Assembly (NCBI GenBank): GCA_903876795.1
Contig: CAIRBK010000027.1
Location: 1 to 63,130, forward strand
Direction of reading: 5' to 3'
Source: an uncultured Verrucomicrobiota bacterium
GTDB lineage: Bacteria; Verrucomicrobiota; Verrucomicrobiia; Opitutales; Opitutaceae
DNA length: 63,130 bases
Part shown: positions 1 through 8,720 of the stretch, piece after piece
Layout: each line of letters begins with the position of its first letter
Position numbering within the stretch: the stretch's first letter is position 1
The notes under the pieces: generated by a model
Told to the model about the DNA's origin: nothing
Database searches by the model: none
Seen by the model: the letters and a program-made list of their open reading frames with translations, nothing else
Translations under genes and position numbers: made by a program

Positions 1-666
1 CTGCTCGGCGCTCAAGGTCTTGGCGGAGCCGCGACGGTGAGCGATGCGGTGATGGGGAATTTTTTCGACCGGATTGGCGGCAACCCAGTCCTTCTGAAAC
101 GCGAATTTGAAGAAGGTGTGGAGGATACCGCGCCGGTTGTTGATGGTCTTCGGGCCAGCGTTGCCGCGCTGGCAATGGGCGGTGAGTTGCTGCGTGGTCA
201 ACTGCGAGACGAGCACGGCAGGGAACCGCTTTTTGAGGACGCCTAGATGGCGGCGGATGTGGTCGAGCTGGGAAATCGAAAGAAGCTTCTGGTCGTGCTC
301 GCGCTGCTTGAAGGCGAGGTAGGTCGTGACGGCATCGGCAAGGCTCTGCTCGCGATCTGGGGCGCGGTAGTTGGCCAAGGCAAAATCGAGGTAGAACGAA
401 AGCGACTTGGGCGCGTCGGCGAGGCGGCGGAAAGCGGCCTCGGCCTCGTGAAGTTGGGCATCGGTCAACCGCGTGGCGGTGGTGCGAATGCCGGTCTCGG
501 CCTGCAGACGTTGGATTTCCAAGGCCTGACGTTCGGCGGAAGCCTCGGCGCGGGTCGGGAAATTCTTGCGGATGCGCTTACCGTCGAGCCAACCGGTGAC
601 GCGAAAAACGATCTCCCCTGAGGGATTCGTGAACTCTGAGATGACGAACTGTGCGGCCTGGGCCAT
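1..666 (-). CDS. Tyrosine recombinase/phage integrase, C-terminus cut by window edge
   Basis: 222 codons are visible, opening with ATG (MAQAAQFVISEF) and running off the left edge without a stop. An N-terminal arm-type domain (about residues 8-45, GEIVFRVTGWLDGKRIRK) is followed by a helical core-binding SAM-like domain (about 95-200, with KTINNRRGILHTFFKFAF and WVAANPVEKI). This is the usual layout of tyrosine recombinases. The catalytic R-H-R-Y domain lies outside the window and cannot be checked. The gene sits 62 bp from the 3' end of tRNA-Ser and points away from it, as integrases of tRNA-targeting islands do. The call is firm for the family; the element type is unknown. Confidence 0.85.
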   Translation of the reverse strand, partial: MAQAAQFVISEFTNPSGEIVFRVTGWLDGKRIRKNFPTRAEASAERQALEIQRLQAETGIRTTATRLTDAQLHEAEAAFRRLADAPKSLSFYLDFALANYRAPDREQSLADAVTTYLAFKQREHDQKLLSISQLDHIRRHLGVLKKRFPAVLVSQLTTQQLTAHCQRGNAGPKTINNRRGILHTFFKFAFQKDWVAANPVEKIPHHRIAHRRGSAKTLSAEQ

Positions 667-728
667 GTGAGATTTGCCACGTCAACTGACAAATCTGCTG
701 TCTGCCTTAGCCCGTCAGAGGTAAAAAC

Positions 729-818
729 TGGCGGAGAGGGGGGGATTCGAACCCCCGGAACCCTTGCAGGTTCATCTGATTTCGAGTCAGACGCGATCGA
801 CCACTCTGCCACCTCTCC
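729..818 (-). tRNA. tRNA-Ser (anticodon CGA)
   Basis: A full class II cloverleaf is readable on the minus strand. The acceptor GGAGAGG pairs with CCTCTCC, the loop CTCGAAA carries CGA, a long variable arm is present, the T arm is GGTTCGAATCC-like, and the CCA is encoded. It decodes UCG. The 3' end faces the integrase gene and is a plausible attachment site. Confidence 0.95.
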
Positions 819-907
819 GGCTGTGGACGGGCGAAGTTAGAACCGCGCGGACAAAACGGAAGCCGAAAGTTGGCCGCACTCGCAGGAGATGCGGCCCGGC
901 CGGCCGT

Positions 908-1315
908 TTAACTGTTCTCGTCCTGACCGGTCGCCGGTTCCCCGCGGTTGGCGGGCAGGTGGTGAGGCAGGAAAAAATAATAGCTCATCAACCACCAGCT
1001 GCGAGACGACCGGTAAAACAGGATCGGAAAACCGATCGCACCCGCGCCGGCTATGATGGCTGCGACCGTGCCGGAGAGCACGTCGGCCAGGTAGAGCAGC
1101 AGCACGGGCAGCAAGAATCCCACCAGAGTCACGCCGTAGTTCAACGACATCGAGCCCAGGAAGAATCCCTCGTCGCGCTCGATCTTGAGTCCGCAGTCGG
1201 GGCACTCCGGGTTGAGGGTGAAGAAGGAGTCCTCCTGAAACAGTTTTTGGGCTCCGCAGTTGGGACAGCGGTGGGTGATTCCCCGGGTGAAGATCTGGCC
1301 CTTGGTGACGTTCAT
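908..1315 (-). CDS. DUF983 family membrane protein with zinc ribbon
   Basis: 135 aa beginning MNVTKGQIF. The N-terminal half has two CxxC pairs (CPNCG near residue 18 and CPDCG near 38), a probable zinc ribbon. Two hydrophobic segments follow (about 55-75 and 80-100), then a short charged tail. This matches DUF983 membrane proteins, whose function is not established. The ATG was chosen because upstream in-frame sequence overlaps tsf and is low-complexity. It is probably separated from tsf-rpsB by the terminator between them. Confidence 0.8.
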   Translation of the reverse strand: MNVTKGQIFTRGITHRCPNCGAQKLFQEDSFFTLNPECPDCGLKIERDEGFFLGSMSLNYGVTLVGFLLPVLLLYLADVLSGTVAAIIAGAGAIGFPILFYRSSRSWWLMSYYFFLPHHLPANRGEPATGQDENS

Positions 1316-1353
1316 GCTCGGTGCTATGATCGGGTTACAGGCAGGAAAACAAA

Positions 1354-1381
1354 AAAGCACGCCGCAAAAACGGCGTGCTTT
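1354..1381 (-). terminator. Rho-independent terminator of rpsB-tsf
   Basis: An 11-bp perfect stem (AAAGCACGCCG / CGGCGTGCTTT) with a 6-nt loop. Read on the minus strand it ends in a run of six T, 32 bp past the tsf stop. Confidence 0.9.
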
Positions 1382-1412
1382 GGGTAGGGACGAACGTGGC
1401 CGCCGGGTTGTC

Positions 1413-2006
1413 TCAGGCGCCGAGCTGGTAGCGCACGAATCGGCGCACCTGGATGTTCTCGCCGGTCTTGGCGATGGTCTCGGTGATGATTTCCTTGACC
1501 GACTTTTCGGGGACCTTGACGAAGGGCTGGTCGAGCAGCGCCACGGTGGCGAAATACTTTTCCAGCTTGCCCTCGACGATCTTCTGCACGGCAGCGGGCG
1601 GCTTGCCCTGGACCTGGGCGGCGGCGATATCGCGCTCCTTGGCGATCTCCTCCTCCGGAACTTGGTCGCGGGAAACATAGGTCGGGTTGACGGCGGCGAT
1701 GTGGAGGCTCAGGTCCTTTACGAAGTTGCGGAAGTCTTCGTTGCGGGCGACGAAGTCGGTCTCGCAATTGACCTCGATGAGGACGCCGACTTTGCCGCCG
1801 AGGTGGATGTAGCTGTCGACGACGCCTTCCTTGGCAAGGCGGTCGGCCTTCTTCGCGGCCGAAGCGGCGCCCTTCTTGCGAAGGATCGTGATGGCTTCCT
1901 CGACGTTGCCGTTGGTCTCAACAAGCGCGCGCTTGCAGTCCATGAGACCGGCGCCGGTCTGGGCGCGCAGGTCGTTGACTTGGGTGGCGGTGATGGTGGT
2001 GCTCAT
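1413..2006 (-). CDS. tsf: Translation elongation factor Ts (short form)
   Basis: 197 aa. EF-Ts recycles EF-Tu by displacing GDP. The N-terminal UBA-like module (TATQVNDLRAQTGAGLMDCK, residues 6-25) and the core motif CETDFVARNEDF (about 80-91), which contacts EF-Tu, are both clear. At under 200 residues it matches the short Thermus-like form rather than the about 283-residue E. coli form, so the second half of the dimerization core is absent. The start ATG is 19 bp downstream of the rpsB stop with no purine-rich ribosome site (TTCTTCCA precedes it). It is cotranscribed with rpsB in the classic order. Confidence 0.97.
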   Translation of the reverse strand: MSTTITATQVNDLRAQTGAGLMDCKRALVETNGNVEEAITILRKKGAASAAKKADRLAKEGVVDSYIHLGGKVGVLIEVNCETDFVARNEDFRNFVKDLSLHIAAVNPTYVSRDQVPEEEIAKERDIAAAQVQGKPPAAVQKIVEGKLEKYFATVALLDQPFVKVPEKSVKEIITETIAKTGENIQVRRFVRYQLGA

Positions 2007-2025
2007 TGGAAGAAACGAGGGATGA

Positions 2026-2919
2026 TTATTCCTTGGGGGCGGCGACTTTCTTGCGGGCCGGGACCTTCTTCTTGGCGGCGGTGGCGGCGACATCGGCCTC
2101 GGCCACGTCGATGCCGGAGGGGAGGACGACCTTGGAGAGGTCGATCTCGCCGTCTTCGTTGATGGCGCCGGAGGAGGCGGCCAGCTCGGCCGAGACCGCG
2201 CGGAGGTCGGCCTGGCCGCGGGTGTTGCGGCGGCTGTCGCGCTGGGCGAGACCGCTCTGGATGGCGGACACAACCGTGTCGACGATGATGCGGATGGACT
2301 TCACGGCGTCGTCGTTGCCCGGGATCGGGTAGGCGAGCTGGGTGGGGTCGGAATTGGTGTCAACGAGGCCGACGCAGGGGATGTTGAGTCGCTTGGCCTC
2401 GGCGACGGCGATGGCCTCGTGGTTGGCGTCAACGACGAACACGGCGGAGGGCAGGGCACCCATCTCGACGATGCCGGAGAAATTCTTGTTCATGCGCACC
2501 ATCTCGCGCTTGATGGCGGATTCTTCCTTGGATGAGAGCTTGGCCAACTCGCCGGAGGCTTCCTGCTGCTGGAATTTTTTGAACTTCGCGATGGATTTCT
2601 TGACGGTGGCGAAGTTTGTCAGGGTGCCGCCGAGCCAGCGGTCAACCGCGTAGGGCTGCTGGGTGGCGACGGCCGCCTCGCGGACGATTTCCTGGGCTTG
2701 GCGCTTGGTGCCGACAAAGAGCACGTTACCGCCGGAAGCCACGGTCTCCTCGAGGAAGGAGTAGGCCTTCTGCAGAAGCTCGTGGGTCTTGCCGAGGTCG
2801 ATGATGGTGATGCCCTGGCGATGGTCGAAGACGTAGGGCTTGGAGCGGGGGTTCCAACGACGGGTCTGGTGACCGAAGTGGACGCCGGCATCTAGGAGGT
2901 CCTTGGGAGTGACGTTCAT
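2026..2919 (-). CDS. rpsB: 30S ribosomal protein S2 (uS2)
   Basis: 297 aa. The uS2 signatures are all present: AGVHFGHQTRRWNPRSKPYV at residues 11-30, TIIDLGKTHELL, FVGTKRQAQEIV, RWLGGTLTNF and the P-x-N-DDA stretch (YPIPGNDDAVKSI). The C-terminal 60 residues form an acidic then Lys/Ala-rich tail ending AAKKKVPARKKVAAPKE, longer than the E. coli protein. First gene of the rpsB-tsf operon. It has no Shine-Dalgarno; the ATG is preceded by CACCTCCC. Confidence 0.97.
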   Translation of the reverse strand: MNVTPKDLLDAGVHFGHQTRRWNPRSKPYVFDHRQGITIIDLGKTHELLQKAYSFLEETVASGGNVLFVGTKRQAQEIVREAAVATQQPYAVDRWLGGTLTNFATVKKSIAKFKKFQQQEASGELAKLSSKEESAIKREMVRMNKNFSGIVEMGALPSAVFVVDANHEAIAVAEAKRLNIPCVGLVDTNSDPTQLAYPIPGNDDAVKSIRIIVDTVVSAIQSGLAQRDSRRNTRGQADLRAVSAELAASSGAINEDGEIDLSKVVLPSGIDVAEADVAATAAKKKVPARKKVAAPKE

Positions 2920-2930
2920 GGGAGGTGATC
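2920..2930 (-). promoter_or_regulatory. rpsB leader carrying the anti-Shine-Dalgarno sequence
   Basis: Immediately upstream of the rpsB ATG the mRNA-sense sequence reads GATCACCTCCC. This is the same sense as the conserved 16S rRNA 3' tail (GATCACCTCC) rather than its complement, so this leader cannot pair with 16S rRNA in the usual way. Whether it regulates S2 synthesis is unknown. Confidence 0.4.
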
Positions 2931-3097
2931 TATGTTATCTGTTGAAACACAGGTCGGCCAATGGGCCGCCTTGCGATCGAGAGATGAGTGTTGTGGTTGA
3001 TGTTTTCCCGCGCCCGGAGGGGGTGAAGGAATGCGAGAGCACAGAGGGCGTTGCGGGGGCTGGCAAGCGGAGAATCGGATTTTTTTAGAAATGGCCG

Positions 3098-3126
3098 TTG
3101 ACAGAGCAGGGTGCGACCGCATGGTC
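3098..3126 (+). promoter_or_regulatory. Possible sigma-70 promoter of the initiator tRNA
   Basis: A perfect -35 hexamer TTGACA lies 40 bp before the tRNA. The -10 candidate at 16-17 bp spacing (CATGGT/ATGGTC) is weak. This is the best promoter candidate in the gap between rpsB and the tRNA. Confidence 0.35.
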
Positions 3127-3138
3127 TCGCCCTCCCAC

Positions 3139-3219
<81 letters not shown>

Positions 3220-3224
3220 ATTTC

Positions 3225-3256
3225 AGCCCTTTTGACCATGTCTAAAGGGCTTTTTT
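3225..3256 (+). terminator. Rho-independent terminator of tRNA-fMet
   Basis: Stem AGCCCTTT / AAAGGGCT with an 11-nt loop followed by six T, starting 5 nt past the tRNA CCA. Confidence 0.88.
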
Positions 3257-3592
3257 GTGATTTCATGCGTGTCTTCACATCTAAGGGTGATGATTTGGCG
3301 GGGTAATGGCGCATTTTCAGCATTTTTAGGCTGAGACTCCCCAAAATCCCGCCCCCCAAAAAAAAATCTTTTCTCCGGGACGACAGGGGGAACTTGAGTG
3401 CTTGGCTCAAGTGAGGTTCTGAAATTTCCGGCGGGTCAGGTGTTGGGCGCGGCGGCACCTTCTTTTCAGGTAGGCCTCCGTCGCCACCACCTTGTCCGAG
3501 CAGAATTTCCCGGCCTCTCGGCCCCAGCCGGAGATTTTGGACCTCCCTCAATTCACCTTGCCGCAGAGGCGCTCCATGCGAACCGTCTCGGC
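3257..3592. other. Gap before prmA, no gene recognised
   Basis: The prmA frame stays open upstream of the chosen start, but its translation there (FPAGQVLGAAAPSF and so on) does not look like PrmA. A run of eight A at 3359-3366 and AT-rich sequence around 3300-3370 could hold the prmA promoter. Confidence 0.5.
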
Positions 3593-4498
3593 ATGAGTCT
3601 ATTTGAGATCAAGGCGGAAATTTCTCCCGAGGTGGTCGACGCCATCGAGGATGTGCTGTTGGAACTCGGCGTTGAGGGGTGGAGCTTGCTGCAGGATGTT
3701 ATCAGCAAGCGGGCTTGGGTTGTCGGGGTTTTCGACGACGAAGCGTCTGCGCAAGTGCGCTGGAGCGAGTTGGTCCCGCTGATCGCTGACATCACGCAGC
3801 CTGGGGCCCCGGAGTTCCGAGTATTGGCCGACCAAGATTGGCGCGACAGCTACAAGGCCCACTTTAAAGCCTCTCGTTTTGGCAGGTTGCATTGGGTGCC
3901 GGTATGGGAACGCGAGCAGTTCCATCCCGGCTTGGGCGAGGTCGTTATTTGGCTGGATCCGGGTTTGGCTTTTGGCACTGGGAATCATGAAACCACCAGG
4001 CTTTGCTGCGAGCGGCTGTTGGCGTTGGCCGAGAAGGCGGGCGACCGGGTGGAGCAGCTCCGTGTGATTGACGCCGGATGCGGCTCGGGGATATTGGCCC
4101 TTTCGGCTGCCAAGCTCGGCTTTAAAAAGATTGCCGGCTTCGATAATGACCCCGAAGCCGTGCGGGTGAGCGAGGAAAACGCCGAGTTGAACGGTTTGTC
4201 CGGCACGGTGGAGTTTTCCACGAACGACTTGGTGGGCGGCCTAGGTGGTGGTCGCCAGGCCGAGGTGGTCTTGGCCAATATCCAGGCTGACGTGCTGATG
4301 CGTTTCGTCGGAGAGCTCACCGCTGCGGTCGCTCCGGGAGGGTCCTTGGTTTTAAGCGGTATCCTTGCGATCGAGTTGGAAAGGGTGCGGGAGGTGTTTG
4401 CCGCCGCAGTTCCGACGTGGACAATATCCACTCGCGTCATGGGGGAGTGGAGCGATTTGACCTTGGATTCCCCCCCGGCCCTTAGCCGCTGTCTTTAA
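3593..4498 (+). CDS. prmA: Ribosomal protein L11 methyltransferase
   Basis: 301 aa from ATG (MSLFEIKAEISPEVVDAIE). PrmA trimethylates L11 using S-adenosylmethionine. The N-terminal substrate-recognition domain (residues 1-60) is followed by the linker signature (ADQDWRDSYKAHFK), FGTGNHETT (about 127-135), the SAM-binding loop VIDAGCGSGILALSAAK (about 158-174) and the catalytic-site motif LANIQADVL (about 228-236). An internal ATG was preferred over the longer frame because homology starts there. The C-terminus ends directly against an R1 repeat whose first base follows the stop codon. Confidence 0.93.
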   Translation: MSLFEIKAEISPEVVDAIEDVLLELGVEGWSLLQDVISKRAWVVGVFDDEASAQVRWSELVPLIADITQPGAPEFRVLADQDWRDSYKAHFKASRFGRLHWVPVWEREQFHPGLGEVVIWLDPGLAFGTGNHETTRLCCERLLALAEKAGDRVEQLRVIDAGCGSGILALSAAKLGFKKIAGFDNDPEAVRVSEENAELNGLSGTVEFSTNDLVGGLGGGRQAEVVLANIQADVLMRFVGELTAAVAPGGSLVLSGILAIELERVREVFAAAVPTWTISTRVMGEWSDLTLDSPPALSRCL

Positions 4499-4668
4499 GA
4501 TGTGTTTCTGAAATAACTCATGTCGTCGAACTCTGCGAGTGAGAGGATAAGCAGGTTGGACGGGCGTTGCCATTGACGGCACGATCCTCTGGGTCGCTTC
4601 CTCCTCGGCCGCCTTGACCTAGCCCCCTTTCTCGCTCACGCAGAATCCCTTTATAAAACAAACACCCT
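4499..4668 (+). repeat. R1 dispersed repeat, copy A
   Basis: About 170 bp starting TGTGTTTCTGAAATAAC and ending AAACAAACACCC. Its core GTCGAACTCTGCGAGTGAGAG recurs at 40713-40886 in the same orientation and inverted at 60477-60650 and 61665-61838. This is the most diverged copy. It starts immediately after the prmA stop codon. Confidence 0.85.
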
Positions 4669-4989
4669 TGGCAAACACCAGCCGGGATCTTTTTTTTATT
4701 GATTAGGCGGTTTTTCGCCGGATTTCACAGGCTAAAACCAGAAAAAACGCGGTATTTGGCCCGTTTTTTGCCCCAAAAGGCATTGGGATACCAAGTGGTT
4801 TTTCTCAAAAAAATACCAAAGGCCTCCTGTGAATTATGGAGTGAATTTCGTCATTATTGAGGTTTTTTGGGGCTGTTTGAGGGGGTTTGGCCCCAAAAAT
4901 CAAAGGTTGCACCGGGCGATGCTTTTCTTTTCAAACTACTGTCTCAGGACGTGAAATCGTCCGATTTTTTAACTCAACCCAGGCACACC
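4669..4989. other. AT-rich region upstream of accB
   Basis: About 320 bp, clearly more AT-rich than its surroundings, with repeated GGGGCTG/CCCCAAAA-type stretches (around 4768-4900). The accB frame is open from 4867, but that extension ([12 protein letters not shown] and so on) does not resemble AccB. It most likely holds the accBC promoter and leader; no riboswitch was recognised. Confidence 0.4.
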
Positions 4990-5478
4990 TTGGACCTCAA
5001 ACAGATCAAACAAATCATCGACCTCATGAAGCGCTCCGAACTGACCGAATTCGCGGTCGAGGAAGAAGGCTTTAAGTTGAAGATTCGCCGTGGCGCCAAT
5101 GGCCTTCCGGTCGTTACTAGCAGTCACGTGTCCAATTCCCCTTTCCCGGCTCACAGTGAAGTCGCGCCGGTGCCGGCCGCCCCAGCCCCGGTTGCCGCAC
5201 CTGCACCGGCCCCGGCCGTTTCAGGTGATGAGGCGGGCGTCGCCTACATCAAGTCCCCGATGGTGGGAACGTTCTACCGCTCGGCCTCGCCGGAAAGTAA
5301 GCCTTATGCCGAAACCGGCACCAAGGTCGTCGAAAACTCCGTGGTCTGCATCATCGAGGCGATGAAGATCATGAATGAGATCCAAGCCGAGGCCAAGGGC
5401 ACCGTGGTCGAGATCCTCGTGGAAAACGGGCAGCCGGTCGAATACGGTCAGAAGCTCTTCAAGATCAAACAAGGCTGA
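4990..5478 (+). CDS. accB: Biotin carboxyl carrier protein of acetyl-CoA carboxylase
   Basis: 162 aa. It carries biotin for malonyl-CoA synthesis. A TTG start is chosen because the conserved AccB N-terminus ([21 protein letters not shown]) begins exactly there. A flexible Pro/Ala hinge (about 57-75) leads to the biotinyl domain (82-162) with EAMKIMNEI; the biotinylated lysine is about residue 126. Forms an operon with accC 104 bp downstream. If TTG is not used, the next ATG would remove the first helix, which makes it less likely. Confidence 0.9.
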   Translation: MDLKQIKQIIDLMKRSELTEFAVEEEGFKLKIRRGANGLPVVTSSHVSNSPFPAHSEVAPVPAAPAPVAAPAPAPAVSGDEAGVAYIKSPMVGTFYRSASPESKPYAETGTKVVENSVVCIIEAMKIMNEIQAEAKGTVVEILVENGQPVEYGQKLFKIKQG

Positions 5479-5582
5479 TTTGCCCTTGTTCTTTTATTAA
5501 AACCGCTGATCATCAATGATTTATTCGCCTAATTTGGGCGTTTTTCGGTGACTCGGCGGTTTGTTTACCAACCAATTTCCTG

Positions 5583-6947
5583 ATGATCCAAAAAGTCCTC
5601 ATCGCCAACCGCGGTGAAATCGCCCTCCGCATCGTCCGAGCTTGTCGAGAGCTCGGCATAAAGACCCTTGCGGTTTATTCCGAGGCCGATGTCCAGTCCC
5701 TTCACGTTCAGTTGGCCGACGAGGCCATTTGCATTGGCGGGCCTCGCAGCGCCGACAGTTACCTGAGGGCTGATCGAATCATCGCTGCGGCTGAGATCGC
5801 CGATGTGGATGCCATCCACCCTGGCTACGGATTTTTGTCCGAGAACGCCAAGTTCGCCCAGCAGTGCGAGTCGTGCAATATCAAGTTCATCGGGCCCAAG
5901 TCCAAATCCATCCAGATGATGGGTGACAAGGCCATCGCTAAGGACACCGTGAAAAAGGCCGGCGTGCCCACGGTGCCCGGTTCGGATGGTCCCGTGGAAA
6001 ACGAGGCCGAGGCGGTCAAAATCGCCCGAAAAATAGGCTATCCGGTCATCATCAAGGCAGTCGCCGGCGGCGGAGGTCGCGGTATGCGTATCGCCCACAA
6101 CGACATTTCCTTCGCCAAGGAATACCACGTCGCGCGCAATGAGGCCGAAAAAGCCTTCGGCAACGGCTCGGTTTACATCGAGAAATACATCGAGAAGCCC
6201 CGCCATATTGAGTTCCAGATTCTGGCAGACAGTCACGGCAAGGTGATCCACCTGGGTGAGCGCGATTGCTCAATCCAACGCCGGCACCAAAAGCTCATCG
6301 AGGAGTCGCCATCGCCGTTTCTCACGCCTGATCTGCGCAAGAAAATGGGCAAGTTTGCCGTGAAGGCCGCCGAGGCCGCCGAATACGAAAACGCCGGCAC
6401 GATCGAGTTCCTCGTGGATGCGAAGGGTAATTTCTATTTTATCGAGATGAACACCCGCATCCAGGTGGAACACCCTGTGACCGAGGAGTGTACCGGCGTG
6501 GATCTCATTAAGCAGCAAATTCTTGTGGCCAACGGCGAGAAGCTCGCCTTCGACCAGGGCGACATCACGTTTGGGAAACATGCCATCGAGTGTCGTATCA
6601 ATGCCGAGGATCCGGCCCGCAATTTCGTTCCGTCGCCCGGCACCATCGGTCTCTATTACGCACCCGGTGGACATGGCGTGCGGGTGGATTCCCATGCGTA
6701 TTCGGGCTACAATATCCCGCCCTATTACGATTCGATGATCGGCAAGCTCATCTGTTACGGTCGGGATCGGCAGACCGCGATCCAACGCACCTATCGCGCC
6801 CTCAGCGAATACCTGATTCGCGGCGTCAAGACCACCATCCCCTTGCATAAGGCGATCATGAGCGATCCCACCTTCATCGAGGGCAAAGCGACCACCGCCT
6901 ACATGGAGGAATTCTTCGCCCGCACGCCCACGGATTTGTTCTCCTGA
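5583..6947 (+). CDS. accC: Biotin carboxylase subunit of acetyl-CoA carboxylase
   Basis: 454 aa, full length for AccC, which carboxylates biotin with ATP and bicarbonate. Visible are [20 protein letters not shown] (2-21), [14 protein letters not shown], the glycine-rich ATP lid [13 protein letters not shown] (about 160-172), [25 protein letters not shown], the metal and catalytic region [20 protein letters not shown], and VEHPVTEE. A short GC hairpin with a T run lies in the accB-accC gap (5526-5545) and could attenuate. A weak terminator-like hairpin follows the gene at 6972-7000. Confidence 0.97.
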   Translation: MIQKVLIANRGEIALRIVRACRELGIKTLAVYSEADVQSLHVQLADEAICIGGPRSADSYLRADRIIAAAEIADVDAIHPGYGFLSENAKFAQQCESCNIKFIGPKSKSIQMMGDKAIAKDTVKKAGVPTVPGSDGPVENEAEAVKIARKIGYPVIIKAVAGGGGRGMRIAHNDISFAKEYHVARNEAEKAFGNGSVYIEKYIEKPRHIEFQILADSHGKVIHLGERDCSIQRRHQKLIEESPSPFLTPDLRKKMGKFAVKAAEAAEYENAGTIEFLVDAKGNFYFIEMNTRIQVEHPVTEECTGVDLIKQQILVANGEKLAFDQGDITFGKHAIECRINAEDPARNFVPSPGTIGLYYAPGGHGVRVDSHAYSGYNIPPYYDSMIGKLICYGRDRQTAIQRTYRALSEYLIRGVKTTIPLHKAIMSDPTFIEGKATTAYMEEFFARTPTDLFS

Positions 6948-7067
6948 CCAATGGCAAGCTGCCGGGATCATCCGAGTGTCTCTTGGCCTCGGGTGTTTTT
7001 GGAGCCAATACTGTTGGAGACGTCGCCTTTATGAAGTAAAAGGCGCTCAAGCATTTTACTCATCTAC

Positions 7068-7517
7068 ATGCAATCCCCCGAGTTCACTCCTTCGCCCCGC
7101 TTCGACGACCAGCCGGAGCTTGGTGACATTAAAATCAACCACAACGTTGTGGCCAGCATCGTGCGGCTTGCCGCATTGCAGGTGTCCGGTGTGGCGGGGG
7201 TCGGCGGAGGTATCGTGGATGGCATCAGCGAACTCTTCACCAAGCGTCGCGAATCCGATCACCGCGGCGTCAAAGTCAACGAAGCCGATGAAGATACCTA
7301 CGCCATTGAACTGAGGATAGTTGTGAATTACGGGGCCGAAATTGGAAAGACGGCTTACGAGGTGCAGGTTGCGGTGCGTAAACAGGTCATCGCGATGACT
7401 GGCCAAAATGTTTCCAAGGTGGATGTGATTGTTGAGGGCGTGCGACTGCCGGGGGATGCCCGGACTCCCGAGGAAAAGTCAGAGGATCTCTGGCCGGAGG
7501 CTCCGGCCACGGACTAA
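7068..7517 (+). CDS. Asp23/Gls24 family envelope stress protein
   Basis: 149 aa. It has the family pattern GDIKINHNVVASIVRLAALQVSGVAGV (about 19-45), IVVNYGAEIGKTAYEVQVAVR (about 91-111) and VDVIVEGVRLP. In Firmicutes Asp23 is a peripheral membrane protein anchored by AmaP and linked to cell-envelope stress. The next gene, 3 bp away, encodes an AmaP-like anchor, supporting a conserved pair. Start ATG preceded by CATCTAC, with no Shine-Dalgarno. Confidence 0.88.
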   Translation: MQSPEFTPSPRFDDQPELGDIKINHNVVASIVRLAALQVSGVAGVGGGIVDGISELFTKRRESDHRGVKVNEADEDTYAIELRIVVNYGAEIGKTAYEVQVAVRKQVIAMTGQNVSKVDVIVEGVRLPGDARTPEEKSEDLWPEAPATD

Positions 7518-7520
7518 GTT

Positions 7521-7943
7521 GTGACGTTATCGATCATGCCATCCGCTCTGCTCGAATTCACCGGTAACGCGTATGTGCTCGCTTGGGGCGCAGTGGCTCT
7601 GCTGGTGCTTTTATGGATCTTACGCCCGGCAGGCACCCTCAGGCTCTGCATCGGGGAAAAGGGCGAGTTGCGCATTTCTCGTCATGCTCTGCACCGCCTC
7701 ATCGAGACCTGTTGTGAGCAGCTTCACGGCGTTGCCACGGCCCGTGCCAGCGTGGGGCGACGCGGTGGCAAGTTTACGGTGAGCATCCGCCTGAAGGTCC
7801 GCCCAAATGCTAAACTTGATGCTATCCAGGGTTATCTGATTCAGGAGGTGGATGATATTTTCCGCGAGAATCTCGGGGTGGGGGCAGTAGGTCCGGTGGA
7901 CATCCGAGTGGTTGGCGTGGTGAGGGACCCCGCTAAATTTTAG
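7521..7943 (+). CDS. AmaP-like membrane anchor of the Asp23/Gls24 protein
   Basis: 140 aa from a GTG start; an in-frame ATG five codons later is an alternative. One transmembrane segment (about residues 12-34, ending LLWILRP) precedes a cytosolic domain with ARASVGRRGGKFTVSIRLKV and QGYLIQEVDDIFRENLGV. This resembles AmaP proteins that tether Asp23 to the membrane. It directly follows the Gls24-type gene, so the two are surely cotranscribed. Confidence 0.75.
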   Translation: MTLSIMPSALLEFTGNAYVLAWGAVALLVLLWILRPAGTLRLCIGEKGELRISRHALHRLIETCCEQLHGVATARASVGRRGGKFTVSIRLKVRPNAKLDAIQGYLIQEVDDIFRENLGVGAVGPVDIRVVGVVRDPAKF

Positions 7944-8049
7944 TTTCCTCCACCGCCTCTTTCCACGACGTGGACGTAACCGTGTCGCCGGAGTTCTATC
8001 CGCGATGCGTGGTCGTCCGCCGGCCGTTTCCAAACATGACAACATCATG

Positions 8050-8427
8050 CTAAGCTTCCAGCACCGGCACGTCGTAGCGCGCGATGAGGCGGTCCCGCGT
8101 GGCCACCACCAAACCCTCGACCAACGCCTGGGAAATCAACATGCGGTCAAATGGATCGCCATGCCTGGCAGGCAATGTCGCGGTGTGCGCGGCGTGGGCT
8201 ACGCTGACCGGCAGTCCCGTGAAGCCGTCGGCCTCCAGATGAGCGACCAGATCACCATCGACCTGGAGCTTGCCCTTGCCGGTTTTGATCGCGATTTCCC
8301 AGATGGAGGCCGCGCTGTAGAAAACTTTGTTGGCCGGATTGGTGATGGCCGCGCGGGCGGCGGGTTCGAGACGCTCCGGATCGTCGAGCCACCACAGCAG
8401 CACATGGGAATCGGCCAGGATTCTCAC
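8050..8427 (-). CDS. vapC: PIN-domain toxin, VapC-type ribonuclease
   Basis: 125 aa from a GTG start. PIN fold with acidic residues in the expected order: ILADSHVLLWWL (Asp near residue 5), SIWEIAIK (Glu near 43), and GDPFDRMLISQA plus VATRDRLI (Asp near 88-110). VapC toxins cleave RNA and are neutralised by the cognate antitoxin. The GTG overlaps the antitoxin stop (GTGA), implying translational coupling. The longer upstream frame translates into unrelated sequence overlapping the antitoxin gene and was rejected. Confidence 0.88.
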   Translation of the reverse strand: MRILADSHVLLWWLDDPERLEPAARAAITNPANKVFYSAASIWEIAIKTGKGKLQVDGDLVAHLEADGFTGLPVSVAHAAHTATLPARHGDPFDRMLISQALVEGLVVATRDRLIARYDVPVLEA

Positions 8428-8717
8428 TTCGGGTCCTCCGCGACGAGCTGATTGTCGGAACCGCCATCGTGCGCGGGGTAGAGAGGCGAGCTGGTCATCA
8501 AGGCATCGACCGCCAGGTCGGGAGCCCAGCAATCGGCGGATTCCTTGATCTTGCCCTTTAACTGGCCGCCCATCCGTGGTTTGCGGGCAACAGTGTAGGG
8601 GACGATGCGGACCAAGGGCTTGCCGGCTTTGGCGAGGACAATCTCTTCGCCGGCGGCGGCTTGCTCGACTATCCGGGAGAGATGCGTCTTGGCGGCTTGG
8701 ATGTTAATCACCTTCAT
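8424..8717 (-). CDS. Phd/YefM-type antitoxin of the VapC toxin
   Basis: 97 aa beginning MKVINIQAAKTHLSRIVEQA, the standard Phd/YefM DNA-binding N-terminus. GEEIVLAKAGKPLVRIVPY follows. The C-terminal 45 residues are the presumed toxin-binding tail. The start is the second ATG-like codon of the frame, since homology begins there. Antitoxins of this family repress their own operon, and a perfect palindrome lies 3 bp upstream of the start. Confidence 0.9.
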   Translation of the reverse strand: MKVINIQAAKTHLSRIVEQAAAGEEIVLAKAGKPLVRIVPYTVARKPRMGGQLKGKIKESADCWAPDLAVDALMTSSPLYPAHDGGSDNQLVAEDPK

Positions 8718-8720
8718 GAC

